From: Anastrepha obliqua | Lineage: Eukaryota > Arthropoda > Insecta > Diptera > Tephritidae | Length of the DNA stretch: 64,000 bases | Direction of reading: 5' to 3' | Assembly: GCF_027943255.1 (NCBI RefSeq) | Contig: NC_072893.1 | Span: 83,211,784 to 83,275,783, forward strand | Shown here: positions 10,680-21,984 of the stretch, in pieces | How positions within the stretch are numbered: the stretch's first letter is position 1 | Layout: every line of letters begins with the position of its first letter | Made by a program: the position numbers and the translations under genes | Notes under the pieces: generated by a model | What the model was told of the DNA's origin: nothing | Databases searched by the model: none | Seen by the model: the letters and a program-made list of their open reading frames with translations, nothing else

Positions 10680-12360
10680 ATTTAGAGCAAATTGGAGAAG
10701 GAGGCAAATATTTTGGGAATTTCATGCTGAAACGTACACTGATGGGTCCGAAAATGAATTGTGGTGTTGGGACAAATTTCCTTTCTAAATCGTTTAACCT
10801 ATCTAAATCAATGCAGCCTACAAACAATACAAGCGTATTTCAAAAAGAATTACTAGCAATCAGAAAAGCCTGCAACGGCTATAAAGGCGGCAAATCAAAC
10901 AACGCAACTTCCAACCGTGTAGTGCAGAACTCAACTCGCTCAGACCATAGCTCCATATCTATCTAGTATTAGTTCGAGGCCACAGGAACATCGAGCGTAA
11001 TGAGAAGTTCATTAAGCTCGGCCAAAGTGCTGCCAGTAGAGCTTTTTTTCAGCCGAATTAAAGTGGAGCTAGATCTCACTATTACAGCATTGCGAGGCAC
11101 AAGGAGACATGGCATGGCGGTAATTTATCACATACCAAACAACTACTGGGGTACAGAAAACACAACACCTCAATATTAACGCAATTCCCAGAGGATTCCG
11201 GAAAGTAGGGAAGCAAACGGTGAGGTTAAACATAGCACACAATAATAGAAGTACAGGGTGGGCCATATAGCGCTTGCTTTTTGAACCACCAATTTTTTTG
11301 AGAATGGAAACACAAATGACATGTCAAATGTGTTCATGATTTACTTAAAGGTTTGACATTTACGAAATGGGACACTATATGCTTGAACAAAATTGGGAAA
11401 TATTGAAAAACTATTTCCAAAGTGGTGAGTCTTCTTCTTCTTTTCTGATTTTCACATCGGTGGCTACGTCAATAAGCTAAATTGTCGAATTTGGGGACCA
11501 GAAAATCCACACGTTACTGTAGAGAAGCAAATGCATCCACAACGAGTCACTGTCTGGTGCGGTTTTTGGTCTGGCGGCATCATCGGACCATTTTTTTTCG
11601 AAAATGAGCGAGGAGCCGCGGTTACAATAAATGGCGAGCTTTACCGTAACATGCTCAACAAGTTGTTTCCAAAAAGTGAAGAGAATAACATGGACGACAT
11701 TTGATTTCAACAGGACGGTGCAACTTGTCACACTGCCAAAGTTACACTCGAACTTTTGGCTACCGTTTTCGAAAACCGAATAATCAGCCGAAATTCCGAT
11801 ATCAATTAGCCGCCTCAGAGCTGTTATTTAATCCCGTTGGACTATTTTTTGTGGTGAGCCGTTAAGGACAAATGCTTTGCGAACCATCCAGAGACGATTG
11901 ATGCTTTAAAACACGAAATCGAAGTTGCCATTCATGAAATTGGAGCCCAAACAATCGAAAATGTGCTTAAAAATTGGGTTGAGCAAATGGCCTACTGTAA
12001 AGCCAGTCGTGGCAGTCATTTGAACGATATTATTTTTCATTCATATATGACAATGTTCAGTCTTCAAAATAAAAGGAAAGGTTTGAAAAAATATTTATTA
12101 GTTTGTTTTTATAGCCGATTCAAAAAGCAAATTTTACTTGGCCCACCCTATATTATAAATGCGGTAGTTATATAGAAAAAGTGGGGAGAGAAACTCTTGT
12201 TCACTATCTTTGCAATTGCTCAGGGCTACCAAGAGCAATATTATGGACTTTTGGCAAACCACTTCTAAACCCATTGGTAAAATTTAGGCTTGGAGTTTAG
12301 GTACTTTCTTCTCCTTCTAGACAGCTCGTAGAAAAGGCAATCTTAGAAATTCAACCATAA
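10680..12360 (+). mobile_element. RNase H-bearing LINE fragment, split by a DD41D transposon
   Basis: A degraded RNase H domain lies at 10,700-11,010: a YTDGS-type motif is broken by a frameshift near 10,735, then MNCGVGTNFLSKSFNLSKSM, SVFQKELLAIRKAC, and RGHRNIERNE near 10,975, the WVPGH-type end of the domain. Residues resembling the region after RNase H follow to 11,250 (HTKQLLGYRKHNTS). The C-terminal block resumes after the inserted element at 12,151, with EKVGRETLVHYLCNCSGLPR near 12,180-12,235. The reading sense on both sides is the same, so the DD41D element (11,254-12,150) inserted into an existing LINE copy. The RT is missing, so this copy was 5'-truncated. Confidence 0.7.
11254..12150 (+). 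mobile_element. DD41D (rosa-type) mariner-like element, internally deleted, 897 bp
   Basis: The termini are CAGGGTGGGCCA at the left and TAGGGTGGGCCA (reverse complement) at the right, flanked by TA on both sides (11,252-11,253 and 12,151-12,152). The remaining transposase shows GGYVNK-type sequence near 11,465, VTVWCGFWSGGIIGPFFFEN near 11,550, the second catalytic Asp in FQQDGATCHTAKVTLELL near 11,705, the third in PLDYFLW near 11,840 with 41 residues between, and VLKNWVEQMAYCKASRGSHL near 11,965. In-frame stops include one before FQQDG and one in the LDYFLW block. A deletion of several hundred bases joins the N-terminal QNWEILKNYFQSGE to sequence just before GGYV; the copy at 61,755-62,567 has the same junction. 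Confidence 0.82.
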
Positions 12361-13924
12361 AAGCAACAGAGGATTTTGGCATCAAAACCACACTAGATGC
12401 TAATTAAGTGTCTCTCAGTGTAGAAACCACTGCAATCAATTAACTGCAGAAAACAACAATTGCACCATTAAAGACTAACTGTTATTGAGTCTGGTGCTTA
12501 AACCATCAGGACAAAATACTCACCACTTCAGTAGATGGCTCCGTTGAGTTGAAGTTTCGCATCAATGGGAAAACTGGCTCCATCTCAATTTCGAACGGAT
12601 GGACTTTCCTGCAGGGTATACACTTATCCAACGAGCTCATGCACCAGCGCTGTGAAGCCAAAGAATAACCGAACAATCGAAAGATTGAACTTTGATGGCG
12701 CTGATAATGCGTTCGATTGTTTTCCAAATCAGCGCTTTATATGGAATTTTCCACATGCTATAGTGAACGTTTGTGTACACATACTTGCGCACTTACGTAG
12801 GTATTCATGTACATACATACATATGTAGAAATGCACAGATAATTCCATATAAATGCAGAAGCGCGCAAATAAACATGACTGTGTGGCAATACATGTATGC
12901 ATGCATGTATGTGTAAGTATATGCAAGGACACTTCACAAGCATATTCAGTTATTTCTACACAAGCGAATTCACATTATGATCATATGCTTGTGTGCGTGT
13001 GGACATATGCGTTTGACACTTTGAAATGTGCAAATTCAATGTCGCATCATTGGTTGGCATTTTCATGCGTCAAAAGTGCCGCATACTATGTGGCAAAGTG
13101 CATCGTTGGCACATAGCAATTTCCTGTGTCCCTATACACTTATGGTATGTATGCACGTACACATGTAAAGAAATGTTCATGCATTGAGTCTGTGTTTCAA
13201 CAGTAGCTGGCACTCTGCCTCTGCGACTCCGCTTCAGACTGTTGCAGTGGCAGTTGCAAATGTGTAATTATGAAACACGATGCTCACACAATAATTACAA
13301 TATCGCTCTCGAATTCTTATGAACTCATGCACACACACATCCACAAATATGCACTGCAATTGCGTGCACATCGTTTATGCATTTCTGAGTTTACCACATT
13401 GTGTGCGAAGGGCAACATTTTTAATGAGTATCTGCGTTTGTGGTTTGGCAACGTTGATCACACGATATAAAGTGAAAAATGATTGGCATAAAAATGTTAA
13501 TGGGGTTCGGGAATTGCAGGGAAGTGATTCTGCATGTAGCATTTTTATACGCTTGAATAACTATCGTTTTACATGCAATGAAATGGCTGAAATTGTTCAA
13601 ATTTATAATTATTACATTTTTGCACTTCGGGAACTTACATACCATTTAATTATTAAAGGAGGTCCTGCCTCGACATGTAGTTGAAGACGAGAGCATATCA
13701 CTCCTTTCTTCTACCACTAATTGAAAATTGAAGATAGTTGTTTTTAATAAACACTGGAATTCCCTCACACAATCGTGTGCATTTAAAATCAAGCGTCAGG
13801 ATCTCAAGTAAAGGAAAAAATTATTGTACAAAAAAATCACTGGAATTTTTCAGCAGGTTCAAATTTACACCTCATTATTCTGAAATTTAATAAGTTAACT
13901 ATAGGATTTTCCAATAACAGGTGT
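12361..13924. other. No gene recognised; unique-looking non-coding DNA
   Basis: This 1.5-kb stretch has TACATA/ATGTATG microsatellites (12,800-12,920; 13,140-13,170) and balanced composition between 12,480 and 13,690. Overlapping short frames occur on both strands, none with a recognisable domain. It looks like host intergenic or intronic DNA. Confidence 0.35.
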
Positions 13925-14440
13925 TATTGGTGAATGGATTAAGCTATCGAAAGATGATTAACGATTTTTTATGGCCGGAAATAGATAGTATTGATCTAGA
14001 CAACGTTTATTTTCAACAAGACGACTCTACGTGTCACACAAGCAACGAAACCATTCTTCTTTTACGGGAAAAGTTTCCGGACCGTGTTACCCCTTGAAGA
14101 GGTGATCATAATTGGCCACCGAGATCTTGTGACTGTTTTCTGTGGGGCCACGTGAAAGAGAAGGGCTACGCCAACAGCCCAGGGTTGATTCAAGACTTCA
14201 AAGATGGAGTTCGTGAGGCTATCGAGGACGTAGGGCAGCCACTTTCAAATTCTGTTATGGAAAATTTCATCAAAAGGATATTGTCCTGTAAGCGTGGTCG
14301 TTGTGGTATTCGCCTGATGTTATTTTCCACTATTAACGGCATACCTCCCTCTTTATAATGAAATAAAGATCCGATCATTTATATTAAAAAATAGCATTTT
14401 TCTTTGAATATCACAATAACATCTCTTATTAAAAAACCCT
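13925..14440 (+). mobile_element. DD41D mariner-like transposase fragment, C-terminal half
   Basis: The plus strand reads FLWPEIDSIDLDNVYFQQDD near 13,968-14,027, then HTSNETILLLREKFP, HNWPPRSCD and FLWGHVKEKGYA, and ends with MENFIKRILSCKRGRCG. The second catalytic Asp is in FQQDD. The stretch holding the third Asp (normally LTPLDY before FLWG) is missing, so even an open frame would be inactive. The 3' terminus AAAAAACCCT ends at 14,440 and is followed by TA, matching the AGGGTTTTT start of the 28,605 element, so these two are probably one family. The 5' half is lost. Confidence 0.75.
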
Positions 14441-14682
14441 TACATACTAGAAAGGTTTCTATATATTCGAATTAAAAGCCGCAGAAGAGGGATGGAAATT
14501 TTGTTAATTTTTGCATAAAATCTAAAACTTGTATTTATAAAGGCTTTCTAGGCAATAAGCTATACTTTTATAAATAATTATGAAATTTCGAAAAAAAATT
14601 CAAAACTGGTCAAAACTTGCATATGATCTCATTTGTCGCGGGCACTAGTCAGTAACACTAGCGACAAAAAGCATTGTATCTA
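14441..14682. other. No gene recognised
   Basis: Short AT-rich spacer between two transposon remnants; nothing recognised. Confidence 0.3.
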
Positions 14683-15486
14683 CGAGATGTGTTCACAAAA
14701 ATACGTGCACTAAACTTTCGATTATTATTTATTTTTTTATGTTGGAACACTCGACTTCAAGATATGTTCACAGTTTTAGCAATATTTCTTGTTAAGTTTG
14801 TTTGTGAAAGGCATAAATAAAACAAGTGCGTTGCGTGCGCGGAAATTTTCTGCTATTGAAAAATATGGATCAAAGAAGTTGTATCAAATTTTGGGTAAAA
14901 ATGGAAATAAGTGCTTCAAAAACACTAGAAATGTTGACGGTGAGAGTACTATGAATCACAAAAATATTTACTGTACCACTTTTTACAGAAGGTCGAGAAA
15001 ATGTGAATGACGATGCTCGCTCTGGACGTCCCAGCACATCAACAGCCGATGAAAATGTTGAGAAAGTGAAGAAAATTGTTATGAAGAATCGTCGAATCAC
15101 TATTAGAAAAGTTGGTGAGGATGCTAGCTTATCGGTTGGCTCATTCCATGCAATCTTTTCGGAAATTTTGGACATGAGGCATGTGGCAGCGAAGTTCGTT
15201 CCAAAATTCCTGAGTTTTTACCAAAAACAACCTCGCATGAGCATCGCTCAGGAATTGTTGAATGACGTCGTGACTGAACTTGAAAGGATTATAACTGATG
15301 GCGAATCAGGGATGTATGGTAATGACATTAAAACCAATGGAAGAGCCCAGAAGAGCCAAGACCAAAAAAAGCCCGCCAAGTTCGATCAAATGTCAAGGTT
15401 TTGCTCACTGTTTTCTTCAACTGCCATGACTTAGTGCATCAGGAGTTCTTACCATAGGGTCGTACGGTAAATAGGGAGTATTGACC
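14683..15486 (+). mobile_element. Mariner (DD34D-type) element, 5' part with terminus and transposase N-terminal half
   Basis: The left terminus CGAGATGTGTTCACAAAAATA follows TA at 14,681-14,682, in the style of mariner termini. A start at 14,865 opens MDQRSCIKFWVK. After frameshifts near 14,925 and 14,970, the frame at 15,003-15,434 gives NDDARSGRPSTS, DENVEKVKKIVMKNRRITIR (second helix-turn-helix), VAAKFVPKFLSF and the first catalytic region as DGESGMYG, where the family has GDESWVYG. The sequence stops being mariner-like at TTAA (about 15,487), where a different repeat begins. The second and third catalytic aspartates are absent. Confidence 0.75.
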
Positions 15487-16486
15487 TTAAGGGGGGGGTA
15501 AGGGATAAACGCTAAAAAAAAAACACTTTTTTCATGAATTTATTGTAGCGAAACGGTTCAAGTCAGTTTATTAAAAGTTGTTGCATATTATAAAGTAACA
15601 TTTCAAGAATATTTGATAAAATTTTCATGTAAAAATATTGCAAAATGAGCGAATGAGAGCACATTTACGTAGACGTCTTTTCAAAAATACATTTTGCAGT
15701 AGTCAGCATATCTCAGCGTAGAATCATCTTAAATCAAAAAAATCGAATAATTTAGTTAAAGTATGAGTTAAACTTCCCCCCAACGTTTATTTTGACGATT
15801 TATTTTCATTTTCAGCCATTTGGTAGTCGTTTGAAGTAAAAAGTGATTTTTGACGAAAAAATGCCGCCATTTTGTAGGTGTAAAACCACCTTAATATAAA
15901 AAAAAATGGCGAAAAAAACGTTGGGAGGAGGTTTTTTATATGTAAAATATGTGTGCTAAATTTCAAAAGAATCGGTTGAGTAGTTTTCAAATGCCAATGA
16001 CTACGCACTTTAAAAAAAAAGGTTCGAGAAAACCGCGTTTAAAGTTTGTAACGGACTACGCGCGCAACTGCTGCGTCTCGGCAGATGTTTGAGGCGGCTC
16101 GGCTTTATGCTCTATAACTTAAAAAGTTTTGCTCGGATTGACTTAAAATTTTAACTATGTATAGAATTATATTCAATTTATTTATATAGGATTTATATAT
16201 TTTATAGTTCATATTTAGCCAAAAAAAAAATAGTGTTTTTGACGAATACTTACTTTGTGCTAATAAAACTTGTTCAAATTAATAAATAAAAGAACTAAAG
16301 CTAAAATGAAACTTCTTCAGTAGATTTTCAACTTATTAGAGACTAAAAGTAAGCATTCAAAAAAGATAGTGATAAAAAGGACGATAAATTAAAAATGGCA
16401 ATTTTCGAATATCTCGAGATAGAAGGGATGTAAGCTTCATAACACAAAAGACAGCAAAGCGATATCATTTCAATTGATTTAAGTAA
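15487..16486. repeat. Probable non-autonomous repeat beginning at TTAA with a G-run; no coding sense
   Basis: The preceding mariner fragment breaks off at TTAA, followed by GGGGGGGGTAAGGG. This resembles the TTAA-GGGGGGAAGC start of the element at 45,890. Around 16,022-16,045 the word TTCGAGAAAACCGCGTTTAAAG recurs in inverted sense near 46,067-46,090 and in looser form near 53,155-53,180. The matching right end was not found before the mariner at 16,489. Runs of A and stops exclude a gene. Confidence 0.45.
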
Positions 16487-16488
16487 TA

Positions 16489-17766
16489 GGTCTATCGATA
16501 AGTTCGTGCGGTTTTACAACAGATGGCGTAACTTGATTATTATTCCATCGATCCACATTTCCAAACATTCATTGGAGAGCTACTGTCGTAAGGCACAAAC
16601 GTCAGTATAAGTTTTTTATTTGAAGCGTAAACAACAATATTTTTACCACACTTGAAAATGTCGAATTTCGTGCCAAATAATGTGTTTTTGCGGGGAATTC
16701 TTCTTCATTATTTTAATATGAAGAAAAAAGCAGCCGAAAGTCATCGTATCTTGGTGGAAGTTTATGGTGAGCATGCTCTAGCTGAGCGAACGTGCCAGAA
16801 GTGGTTTGCACGCTTTAAAAGTGGTGATTTTGGCTTGGAAGACGAAGAACGCGAGGGTGCGCCGCCAAAGTTCATGGATACCGAATTGGAGGAATTGCTC
16901 GATCAAGATCCGGCTCAAACGCAAGAAGAGGTTGCAAAAACTTTGGGAGTTGATCAATCAACCATTTCCAAACGTTTAAAAGCCATGGGAATGATCCGAA
17001 AGGTAGGCCATTGGGTGCCGTATGAATTGAAGCCAAGAGACGTTGAACGCCGTTTTATGGCATGCGAACAACTGCTTCAACGGCACAAAAGAAAGGGTTT
17101 TTGCATCGAATTGTGACTGGCGATGAAAAGTGGGTCCATTACGACAATCCAAAACGTCGGGCAACGTATGGATACCCTGGCCATGCTTCAACATCGACGT
17201 CGGCGCAGAATATTCATGGCCTGAAGGTTATGCTGTGTATCTGGTGGGACCAGCTGGGTGTTGTGTATTATGAGCTACTGAAACCGAATGAAACGATTAC
17301 GGGGGATGTCTACCGACGACAATTGATGCGTTTGAGCCGAGCACTGCGAGAAAAACGGCCGCAATACGCCGATAGACACGACAAAGTTATTTTGCAACAT
17401 GACAATGCTCGGCCACATGTTGCACAAGTGGTCAAAACATACTTAGAAACGCTCAAATGGGATGTCCTACCCCACCCGCCGTATAGTCCAGACCTTGCGC
17501 CATCCGATTACTATCTCTTCCGATCGATGCAACATGGCCTGGCTGACCAGCACTTCCGTAATTACGATGAAGTCAAAAAATGGATCGATTCGTGGATTGC
17601 GGCAAAACCGACCGAATTTTTCACAAAGGGAATCCGTGAATTGCCAGAAAGATGCGAAAAAGTAGTAGTAAGCGATGGACAATACTTTGAATATTAAATT
17701 TGTAACCATTTTACGTCAATAAAGTTTCAAATTTCGAAAAAACCCGCACGAACTTATTCATAGTCC
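16489..17766 (+). mobile_element. Full-length mariner element with inverted termini and TA target duplication, 1,278 bp
   Basis: The left end GGTCTATCGATAAGTTCGTG and the reverse complement of the right end GGACTATGAATAAGTTCGTG match over about 28 bases with a few differences. Each is flanked by TA (16,487-16,488 and 17,767-17,768). Length and layout are those of a complete mariner. The single transposase gene is nearly intact (see 16,652-17,697). A shorter relative with different termini lies at 32,909-33,980. The good preservation compared with the rest of the window points to a young insertion. Confidence 0.92.
16652..17697 (+). pseudogene. Mariner transposase, mauritiana/cecropia-like, with one frameshift
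   Basis: This encodes the transposase that cuts and pastes the surrounding element. Residues 1-150 (16,652-17,100) hold two DNA-binding helix-turn-helix motifs: FVPNN at the start, KKKAAESHRILVEVYGE and LGVDQSTISKRLKAMGM. Then comes the linker VGHWVPYELKPRDVERR. The catalytic part is in the next frame: first Asp in IVTGDEKWVHYDN (17,112-17,150), second in LQHDNARPH (about 17,400), third in YSPDLAPSDYYLF (about 17,508). There are 34 residues between the last two, so it is DD34D. The frames separate at a T run at 17,099-17,103, consistent with loss of one T. I see no other stop. The initiator could be codon 1 (16,652) or codon 3 (16,658), since the family usually starts at the latter. Confidence 0.9.
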
Positions 17767-17768
17767 TA

Positions 17769-18907
17769 TTATTTTGGACATGATCAGAAATTTTTCTGAA
17801 AATAGTTTGGACCAGCAAAAATATCTTTCCATATTCAACTATTATTTTTTTGTCTGCTGAATATCAATTTTGACGCAAGCGCCACTTATGAAACGAACTC
17901 ATGAACATTTCTGGTTATGAATAGTAATTCCTTGACAACAATACTCCAAGCGATTAGTTTTTTCAGAAATAAGTAGTATTTCTAATCGAAACATATTTCG
18001 AGTTTAGTGTCGCTACTTTTTTGAAGTATGTGCATATGGCAACGGTATGTCATAACTGCCATTCATCATGAATTTATTCTATCAAATAAAAGCGAGCCAT
18101 GTAAATCTTATGCGGTTATTTTTTTGTGTTTCCTTCTCATGTAATGCGTGTAATTGAAAGTTGAGACTTTGCAAACATCATACCACAAATTGAGTGTTTT
18201 TTTTTGTGGTGAAAATAATCATCCGAATATGTCGACTATTCAAAGGTGGGGAAAAAAATTTGAAGAAACTGATTTTGTTGAGACTGGAAAAAGGAATAGC
18301 AGGTAAAATTTTTGCTAGGTAACCTTCAACATCAATATCTCAACGATATCAAAAATTAGGTATTCACATTCCAAAGGTATGCAGATTCGATTTTGCAAAT
18401 CTCAGAAGGTTTTATTTATTTAATTCATTTTGCCATTTTCATATATAAAAAAAAATAAGTTGAAGCAAAGGGCCGCCACATGTCCTGCATCAGCATAATG
18501 GTTTTCTCACATTCATATATTTTGCCCCGAATCACAGTACCATCAGTTGTTGAGGGTGCCCCAATGCAAGAAAAGGTTACATATAACAAGAATTTTGAAT
18601 TTAAATTGCAGGACCAGCCATTTTCACTGGTCTGGTAAATCTAGTGATAATTGCATAGAAAAAAGTCGCCTATTAGCAAATATTTTGCTGTTTGCTTAAT
18701 GTTTTGTGCTAATGTAAAAATCTTAACTTTTTAAATTTCCGTTGTAAAATTCAAACGAATTATTAAGAAATGTATTTCCGTTCGATAATAAAAATTAACA
18801 AATAAATGTATTATTCTTATAACCTACATTATTTTCGGTACTTGAATATGCGCGATACTTTTTGTTGATATTTATTCAGATACTTAGTACCGACTCCAGA
18901 AGCAAGT
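17769..18907. other. Mostly non-coding; possible transposase helix-turn-helix scrap at 18,215-18,330
   Basis: At 18,230-18,300 the plus strand reads MSTIQRWGKKFEETDFVETG, which resembles the linker after the helix-turn-helix of DD41D-type transposases. No flanking catalytic sequence is visible. The rest is AT-rich and unassigned. Confidence 0.35.
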
Positions 18908-20285
18908 CAAGGTTAGGATAGGTTAAATGGCTGCCCTTGCGAGGGGCCCACTTGGACAAAAATGTAAAATTTGTCCGTTGTGAGCCATAAAGGGGGAGGG
19001 GAACAGGAGAGAGGGAGGATTAGAGAATGAGGACCAGCAGTGACGAATAAATTTTATCAGATATGTGATATTTAAACACACAATATTCGCTGGTGTAACG
19101 AAAAAGGCTCTCACTTTTGTGTATAAGGTTTAAACTTCAGCCCGACGAGAGCAGAGCAGAAGAGAAGAATATTTTGAGATGATTCCACCTCGCCCTCCAG
19201 ACGGCATATGCTTAAAGGGCTTGAAGAAATGCCAATTCTCACCGCATGGACACCTAACGGACAGTGTCCGGTGAGGATACCTATTAAATTCGATAGCTGT
19301 GGCTTTGTTAGCTTTAGAAGTTCTCTCGAGCGCCCCCGATCTACCCGCGATCAGAAAGATCTCACAACTTTGCAAGTTTGCACACTAGCCCAGCGCTCGC
19401 TGAGTTAACCCGAGGCCCATCTTTCCAGTAGCAGACCACGGGTTCTTAAGGGAACTCCAATCCTCTCATATTGCGATGAAGCCATTTCAATGGTCCCTGT
19501 CTAGCCAACTCATCGGGCCAGCAGTTTCCCTCTATACAGCTGTGACCGGGAACCGAAAAAAGCCTAATATCGCAGTAAACTGATGCAATCGAGAATAAAG
19601 TCAGGCATTCCCCCCACTAATTTCGAACGCACAAATAACGGGCCCAAGGCCCGGAGTATATATTTACCTCTTTTCTGTGATTACAGAAGCAAGCAACCAA
19701 TCCACAGCTTCCTGAACTGCGGCTACTTCTGCTTGGAAAACACTACAGTGGTCTGGAAGCCTAAATTTGAGCTGGATGGGGAGCTCTTCGTAAGATAGCC
19801 CCCCACCAACTCTTCCATCCAACTTCGTGCCATCCGTAAACATATTTGCCATGCCCTGCTTCCAAATGTTGCACCCCTTCCACTCTTTCCTTGAAGGAAT
19901 ATGAATGGAAAAAGTTCTGCTCGGACCTGGCGAGGGTATACAATGATCCAGCACCATGCGGATGAATTCAAAGTTGTTAAGAAGGTTAGAGTGTCCGTAG
20001 CTTAATCCAAGCTTATGACCAGTAAATTGTCCTGCAATGTCCACGGGTGTCATATTCATCATAGTGATGAGTGCTAGCGTAGGTGTGGTCCCAAGTGCCC
20101 TACTGGTTCCAATGAGGGCAGACCTTTGAACCCTCTCCAGCTTGTTAACTGATGCCATCTTTTCCAGCGAGTTCCACCAGACAAGGACTCCGTACAGCAA
20201 AATTGGCTTTATAATTGTGTTATAAAGCCAAAAAGTAACTTTAGGCGAAAGGCACCCAGAGGCAGGTCAAAGTGTCCATATAAAA
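18908..20285 (-). mobile_element. RNase H-bearing LINE fragment: end of RT, RNase H, C-terminal zinc block, 3' tail
   Basis: Read on the minus strand from 20,285: LSPKVTFWLYNTIIKPILLY, then (frame 20,200-19,664) GVLVWWNSLEKM and LERVQRSALIGTSRALGTTP, the RT thumb, followed by an RNase H start NMFTDGTKLDGRVGGGLS and CSVFQAEVAAVQEAVDWLL. After frameshifts the C-terminal block reads ILTGHCPLGVHAVRIGI and EGEVESSQNILLFCSAL (19,270-19,150). The 3' end carries TTTAACCTATCCTAACC (minus sense) at about 18,908-18,925. The 5' end is truncated near 20,285 inside RT, the usual LINE pattern. It belongs to the same broad type as the element at 205-2,412 but is diverged from it. Confidence 0.8.
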
Positions 20286-21984
20286 GAGGTATCGAATAGG
20301 CACTTGTTGTGTTCACGAAAATTCCACCAAATTATCATCGAAATCGTACGAATGGTATAAAAGACATAAACAAAAAAAACTCTCAAATTTTGATATATAT
20401 TTTTTTTAATCGGCTTATATTGATTTCAACGCAAGGCATATTTGAGATGTATTACTTTATTTTCTCATTGTTTCCTAATAATTATTTTAGAATTTGTTTA
20501 CATGAATAAAAGGGTTTTACAAAAATATTTTAAAGTCTGTATTGCAAAGCTTTCGTTCTTCAAAATGTCCACTTTGCCATGTTAGCTTAAGAAGTAATGT
20601 TGAAGTTTTGAATAATTATTATTGTAATATATTTGAGTAGAATGGAAGATCACTATTGATAACCCAAGCCTTAGTGTATTGCTCACCATATTAAATAACG
20701 CAAACTTTGTTTCCTATACCAAATTATTTCCATAGAATTATTTTAAAATGGGAAAGATTTGGTAAAACCTTCATTACTTCTAATAAAGAGAAATCAATTT
20801 TGGAATGTAAAGCAAGTGAAAAACAAATAGTAAAGTACACAATAAATAAAATTCCACAAATTGCTTGTAAAACAAATTGCTGAGTAAAAACAGGATAGCA
20901 GAGCGGAAGGCTGTAAGCTGAAAAGGCAAAAAGCAAGGCAAAATTGAGGGGTGCAGAGCAGAACAGAATTTCCTCGAAGCCTAAACAAACAGTACCGGCA
21001 ACTTTGACACTGAATATTTTATATGCCTGCATGTATGTGTATACCAACAAAAACACTAAAAGCATACGATTTTATAGAAAATAAAAAAAAACAAAAATAT
21101 TATAACCCCAAATTTCTTTTACATTTCAATAGGAACCATGCGAGCTACAAAAGTATGTAGAACTGAGAGACTTAAAGAAGTGAGGGAATGAATAAATGGC
21201 AACGTAAGACAAACAACAAGATTTTAAATAATAAATGAAAAATCCCCAAAACAAACAAGCTGAAATTAGTGTACAACATGACGCTTACAACAGCAACAGC
21301 AAAGAAAAAACATTCAATCTGTATGTGGCGACAAGGGCGCGGTGGCGGGGCGTACCAAATTCGGGTTAAGCGTTTGCGCCCACTATTGGCACACGTACGC
21401 TGCGAACACATGACTACCATGTGGGGAAAGCATATGAAACTCACATACTACATCTATAGATGTATACGAGTATACGTTTGTATGTATTTTTGGCTTACGG
21501 CCTCGATATGCCTCTATGACGAACCCATTCACTGGCGCAATTAGTGCATAAAATTAAGAGTAGGCAGGAAGTAGAGCAGAGAGGAGCATTTGAAGAAGTA
21601 GATAACAAGACAGAAACAACAACAAAAAGAACAATCCAAATCTAAGGCACAAGTCAAGGACAAAAAGCCATGCACGTCATATCAGTCTCAAAGGATTCAC
21701 GAACTTTTGGCTTCGACGCGCACGGAAGTACGCAATTGACTTGACTTTCAATGACAAACGTAGGGAGGTTTATTTTGAAAATTGTCGACATAAGTTGTAT
21801 GTTCATACATACATACAATATATATATTGTATATATATGTACGTTTATATAGAGGATGGCTGATGAATTTAAGCAACTGAATTAACTTTTTTGTGTTCAT
21901 ATGTCTATTTTCTTTTATTTCCTTTAAAATATAATTACGACGGTTGACTTTATATTTTGCGGCCACGCTGAAAACACAATAAAA
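20286..21984. other. No gene recognised; AT-rich and unique-looking DNA
   Basis: From 20,300 to 20,720 the DNA is very AT-rich. From 20,720 to 21,780 it is more balanced and looks like single-copy host DNA; short frames there (for example 20,724-21,065 on the minus strand, with hydrophobic runs) have no domain. A TA/CATA microsatellite lies at 21,800-21,850. Confidence 0.35.
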
